A stretch of 64,000 bases of DNA from Autumnicola lenta (GTDB lineage: Bacteria > Bacteroidota > Bacteroidia > Flavobacteriales > Flavobacteriaceae), in the NCBI RefSeq assembly GCF_031846515.1, contig NZ_JAVRHO010000014.1:45715-109714 (forward strand), read 5' to 3'. How positions within the stretch are numbered: position 1 is the first letter of the stretch; every line of letters starts with the position of its first letter. A program made the translations under genes and the position numbers. The notes beneath the pieces were generated by a model that was not told the DNA's origin, did not search any database, and saw nothing but the letters and a program-made list of their open reading frames with translations. Positions 61,353-64,000 of this stretch are shown here, one piece after another.

Positions 61353-62007
61353 TGAAAATCATTTTATTTTTGACAGAAATCACATCTCCTTTGACCATAC
61401 TACCTTCTGGTTTGCTTGGTACGCCATTAAAATAATTAACGGTGTAAATTACATTGGGATTTGTCGAAATACTTCCATATTCTAAAACAACTACTTCTTC
61501 AAAGGAAATAGTTTCCTTTGACCATTTTTTCGGATCACCTTCTACTATTACAAATTCGATTTTTACATCAATCTTATTGGTAGTGAACCGAGAGTTTTTT
61601 GTTATGGCAATTTTATGTTCAACATCATCTTTATAAGTTACCTCTACATTTCCATTTCTTATCTCCATTAGGGAATATTTATCAGAATTTATTCCAGCAG
61701 CTGTCATGATTTCTAAAGGCGTCATAAAAGATTCTTCAACTTCCACATCCTTATCATCCACTTTTATGATAAGAGGTTTATATGGTATGGCTCTAAATGC
61801 TTCTATGCCGGCCGTATTGAGATCGATAACTTCTTCCAGTTGAATAGGTGTAAAACCTTTCTCATTTATCTTATAAAGAAGTTCATAATCTTCAGCTGGT
61901 TTTAGATTTGCAAGATTCAATAAATCACGTCCAGTTAATTTTGATTCGTTGGAGTCGAACTTTTTATTATTTAATTTGAATGAATTCATTTTATTTATAT
62001 TTAACAT
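61327..62007 (-). CDS. Multi-ubiquitin (tandem ubiquitin-like) domain protein
   Basis: A 226-residue protein with three beta-grasp repeats: about residues 8-76 (KLTGRDLLNLANLKPAEDYEL to EAFRAIP), 77-146 (SFMTPLEIMTAAGINSDKYSL) and 147-226 (ending KNKMIFNVGCTDKS). The repeated (S/T)hxEhhxxAGh pattern and the C-terminal FNVxCTDKS match multi-ubiquitin proteins. It has no GG at the C-terminus. The first Met (62007) is used here; the Met at 61989, preceded by an A-rich AAATAAA tract, is an equally good start (220 residues). It is the first gene of the three-gene operon. Confidence 0.87.
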   Translation of the reverse strand: MLNINKMNSFKLNNKKFDSNESKLTGRDLLNLANLKPAEDYELLYKINEKGFTPIQLEEVIDLNTAGIEAFRAIPYKPLIIKVDDKDVEVEESFMTPLEIMTAAGINSDKYSLMEIRNGNVEVTYKDDVEHKIAITKNSRFTTNKIDVKIEFVIVEGDPKKWSKETISFEEVVVLEYGSISTNPNVIYTVNYFNGVPSKPEGSMVKGDVISVKNKMIFNVGCTDKS

Positions 62008-62099
62008 TGTATTATCCCATTTGAGGAGAGGGTTCTACCTACTCTATGCTTTAAAGCAGTTCGAGTTAACTACTCAGGCAGTACAATATGTTAAACAAC

Positions 62100-62130
62100 T
62101 TGGCTAATAACGATGATGTTATTACATTTG
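62100..62130 (+). promoter_or_regulatory. Full -33/-7 promoter of the predicted antisense RNA
   Basis: TTG at 62100-62102 and TACATTTG at 62123-62130, spacing 20 bp. Start of transcription expected near 62136. Confidence 0.7.
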
Positions 62131-62135
62131 CAGAA

Positions 62136-62262
62136 CATATAAAATTATAGGAATGGGTTTTCGTTAAGGTGACTAGCCGCGAAAATTATGTGTCTACTAA
62201 AACATTATTCCTTTATAATCTAATCCAATCTATTGCGCCAACAATGGGTTGGATTTTTTATT
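62136..62262 (+). ncRNA. Predicted structured small RNA antisense to the ubiquitin-like operon leader
   Basis: It starts after a full promoter and ends at a strong terminator, with no open frame of note. A closing stem pairs TTAT-AGGAAT (62145-62154) with ATTCCT-TT-ATAA (62207-62218), and an inner hairpin pairs TTTTCG with CGAAAA around a GG-GACTA-GCC mini-hairpin (about 62158-62185). It lies opposite the predicted leader of the multi-ubiquitin operon and could pair with it over its full length. I do not recognise an Rfam family. Confidence 0.55.
62222..62260 (+). terminator. Terminator of the predicted antisense RNA
   Basis: A 9-bp outer stem (AATCCAATC with GGTTGGATT) is stacked on a 4-bp inner stem (ATTG/CAAT, loop CGCCAA), followed by TTTTTTATTTTT. 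Confidence 0.85.
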
Positions 62263-62301
62263 TTTCTAAGTCTTCATTCTCTTTTTAAAAAATTAGTTAA
62301 G

Positions 62302-62332
62302 CAAATATAAGGTAAATTATTATTGGTAACAA
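62302..62332 (-). promoter_or_regulatory. Full -33/-7 promoter of the multi-ubiquitin operon
   Basis: On the minus strand TTG (62330-62332) and TATATTTG (62302-62309) are 20 bp apart. The leader to the first ATG would be about 290 nt and passes opposite the small RNA gene. Confidence 0.6.
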
Positions 62333-62472
62333 AAATGTAAACTAAAAATCAATTTTAAATGGTTTAAAAAAATAACTTTAGGTGAACGATACAAATGTAT
62401 AATAAATAGAATAAGTGTATGTGTTCAGTATATTTTTTTATGTACAAAAATTTTAAAGTTATTAACAATTTA

Positions 62473-62503
62473 TTGTTTATTAATGATGTATAGCTTATAT
62501 TTG
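62473..62503 (+). promoter_or_regulatory. Full -33/-7 promoter of the XRE/ImmA gene
   Basis: TTG at 62473-62475 and TATATTTG at 62496-62503, spacing 20 bp, 27 bp before the ATG. Confidence 0.75.
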
Positions 62504-62530
62504 CATGATAATAAATTTATATAACTATTT

Positions 62531-63625
62531 ATGCCTAAGCATATTAATCATCCTGGAGTGAATTTGAAAGAGATTATCTCTGAAAGAAATTTAAGTCAGA
62601 GAGATGTTTCTGCTAAATTAGATATTGCTCATTCTTTATTAAATAATATTTTAAAAGGAAATAGGAATATTAATATTAAAATTGCTATTGCTTTAGACTC
62701 AGCAGGATTTGGAAATGCTAATGATTGGTTGACGCGACAAATGGAGTATGATCTTTATATTGCCGAAAAAGATGAGGATACTATAAAAAAAAGGAAATCA
62801 ATTAAAGACTGGAGCTTAATAGAAGATTCAAGTATTGTTCCTCTATCATATTTCAAGAAACAAAATATTGGAATTAGCACCTCGGAAGATATTCAAAAAA
62901 TCTATCAAATTTATGATGTGGAGAATGTTCAGGAGCTACAACAGAGAATAGATAAATTTAATCCAACTTATTTTAGAAAATCATCCAAATTCGCAGAAAA
63001 TAAAAATCACGTCATCGCCTGGTCTCTACTGGCTAAATACAAAGCATCAATTTTAGAGGTCTCTAAGTTTAATAGATCTTCAGAAAAAGAACTTCTAGAG
63101 AATTTGAAAGAAATCTTTTATAAGGGAAATGATGTTGTAAATAAATCTCAAGATATTTTAAAGAAATATGGGATTAAATTTTTTATACTAGATCGTCCTT
63201 CTAAAACCCCAGTTGATGGTAAATCTTTTATGTCTCAAGAAAATCCAGCAATTGTACTTTCAATGAAATATAAAAGACTTGATAATTTTGCATTTACACT
63301 TTTCCATGAATTGGGTCATGTATTTGAACATTTAACCAATCCAATGAAGCCTGAATTTAATACAGAAGAATTCTTTGTTAATAGTTCGAATACCGAATTA
63401 GTAGAATTTGAAGCAGATAATTATGCTAGAAATCGACTAATTGAACAGAAGCTCTGGAATGATTTTATTAATTTGAATGAGGAATTTTCTGATGAAGTAA
63501 TACTTGACTTTGCGAAAAATAACAAAATTCATCCTGGGATAGTTAGAGGTAGAGTTTGTTTTGAGTATAATGAGTATTATCGCAAAAGAAGTTCGATTAC
63601 CGCTATGAATAGACTAGAGCTATAG
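62531..63625 (+). CDS. XRE-family HTH (HigA-like) regulator with ImmA/IrrE metallopeptidase domain
   Basis: A 364-residue protein. Residues about 7-65 form a HigA-type helix-turn-helix (HPGVNLKEIISERNLSQRDVSAKL...LNNILKGNRNI). The C-terminal half is an ImmA/IrrE peptidase with the zinc motif HELGH (259-263) and a likely third ligand in VEFEADNYA (E294). Such proteins can act as antitoxins or as repressor-cleaving regulators. No HigB-type toxin gene is next to it. It is transcribed away from the ubiquitin-like operon from its own promoter, so it may regulate that operon; this is inference. Confidence 0.92.
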   Translation: MPKHINHPGVNLKEIISERNLSQRDVSAKLDIAHSLLNNILKGNRNINIKIAIALDSAGFGNANDWLTRQMEYDLYIAEKDEDTIKKRKSIKDWSLIEDSSIVPLSYFKKQNIGISTSEDIQKIYQIYDVENVQELQQRIDKFNPTYFRKSSKFAENKNHVIAWSLLAKYKASILEVSKFNRSSEKELLENLKEIFYKGNDVVNKSQDILKKYGIKFFILDRPSKTPVDGKSFMSQENPAIVLSMKYKRLDNFAFTLFHELGHVFEHLTNPMKPEFNTEEFFVNSSNTELVEFEADNYARNRLIEQKLWNDFINLNEEFSDEVILDFAKNNKIHPGIVRGRVCFEYNEYYRKRSSITAMNRLEL

Positions 63626-63875
63626 GTTAATCCGATTCTTGACTTTGTTGCATGCGGCATTAAAGTCTCAAGTTTCAGTAAAATTTAGACTTGTAGATTT
63701 CTTCTCATTGGCTCAGATCTTATTCTCTCTCCAAAATTTCGATGAAATTTTAGGTTATTACCTATGTTACTCTAGTAACTTTCGAGAAACTGAATGCTTC
63801 TTTCAGCAGTAGGATCTCGATTGACCTTTTCTTTATTTTTCTTTTGGTTATATTTAATAGGTTGAACCTATTGCC
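63626..63875. other. 250-bp non-coding stretch with small inverted repeats
   Basis: No gene is seen. Short inverted repeats include GTTACT-CT-AGTAAC and CTGAA/TTCAG. Their function is unknown; they could be part of a terminator or an untranslated leader. Confidence 0.35.
63856..63872. promoter_or_regulatory. 17-bp perfect palindrome just before the last gene (possible operator)
   Basis: AATAGGTT-G-AACCTATT, 3 bp before the ATG of the partial gene at 63876; the position fits a repressor site or a translation-control hairpin. Confidence 0.4.
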
Positions 63876-64000
63876 ATGGAAAAATTTATTCTAAATGCTG
63901 GAAAAGCACTGGCTAAATGGAGATCAGGAATAAATTATTTCCTGGAGGATAAAGTACAGAATAGCTCAACCAACCTTATTCTCTGGATATCTCGGATCGA
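63876..64000 (+). CDS. Hypothetical protein, N-terminal 41 residues, cut by the window edge
   Basis: The frame begins MEKFILNAGKALAKW and stays open to the right edge; the visible part is amphipathic with a hydrophobic stretch near its end (NLILWIS). I do not recognise it. It follows the XRE/ImmA gene after 250 bp on the same strand, with a palindrome over its start region. Confidence 0.4.
   Translation, partial: MEKFILNAGKALAKWRSGINYFLEDKVQNSSTNLILWISRI

Larger units (their letters stand above)
62008..62530. other. Regulatory intergenic region between the ubiquitin-like operon and the XRE/ImmA gene
   Basis: No protein gene is seen. It holds three promoters with the same TTG-N20-TAnnTTTG layout, a predicted structured RNA (about 62136-62262, plus strand) and the 290-bp leader of the minus-strand operon, which overlaps that RNA in antisense. 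The right half (62263-62470) is AT-rich with no other clear signal. Confidence 0.7.

Noticed and set aside
1..64000. CRISPR arrays, insertion sequences and riboswitches
   Set aside because: No array of spaced direct repeats, no transposase and no recognisable riboswitch core was seen on either strand.

Overview
The window looks like a chromosomal segment of a marine-type Flavobacteriaceae (Bacteroidota), close in feel to the Gramella/Salegentibacter/Zunongwangia group; I cannot name the species. The signs are the TAnnTTTG -7 promoter elements (several with a TTG exactly 20 bp upstream), the lack of Shine-Dalgarno sites, family content typical of Bacteroidota (DUF4837, DUF4175, the NagB/PIG-L fusion, the outer-membrane beta-barrel receptor, GluRS with HIGG) and the AT-rich DNA.

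Region 1 to 26.2 kb is core genome, mostly minus strand: envelope genes (GH3-type adenylase, M23 peptidase, tatA, DUF4837 lipoprotein, LysM transglycosylase), pgk, holB, an OmpH-like lipoprotein, a methyltransferase, mnmG, ybeY, DUF4175, gltX, an SPFH protein, a YtxH/holin stress-type operon, glnS, folB, tRNA-Cys, a LysE exporter, a DUF2807 protein and rnr. Two parS-like ParB sites bracket mnmG. A 515-bp AT-rich gap at 26.2-26.7 kb holds a DnaA-box-like site and is a weak candidate for an origin.

Region 26.7 to 42.5 kb is again core: rpiB, a CDF cation exporter, a GNAT protein, an S41 protease with rnpA, M1 and S8 peptidases, an MBL hydrolase, two cation/proton antiporters, yebC and lepA. Between yebC and lepA sits a four-helix-bundle (23S rRNA intervening-sequence) gene flanked by inverted arrays of 7-bp repeats.

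Region 42.8 to 53 kb reads as a peptidoglycan and amino-sugar salvage locus: sugar transporter, murQ, a DigH/YngK-like glycosidase, an NlpC/P60 peptidase, an amidase, a NagB/PIG-L fusion and a NagZ-type GH3 enzyme that seems to lack the usual C-terminal domain. It is followed by an outer-membrane receptor, dusB (among GC-rich REP-like hairpins), a LolC/E-type permease, rbfA and methylmalonyl-CoA epimerase.

From a CAU tRNA at 59.3 kb to the right edge the window is accessory. A compact minus-strand operon encodes a tandem ubiquitin-like (multi-ubiquitin) protein, an E1-like ThiF enzyme with an N-terminal extension and a Cys/His-rich DUF6527 protein, with no E2 or JAB protease in the window. 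Its promoter appears to lie about 290 bp upstream, and a separate plus-strand promoter and strong terminator inside that leader predict a structured antisense RNA of about 125 nt. A divergent XRE-HTH/ImmA-IrrE protein follows. This ubiquitin-like operon with its predicted antisense RNA is the best candidate for an undescribed system.

A second unexpected signal runs through the whole window: an approximately 19-bp near-palindrome (consensus CGAAAATNGNCAATTTTCG) occurs at a dozen or so places, many inside unrelated coding genes and in different reading frames.
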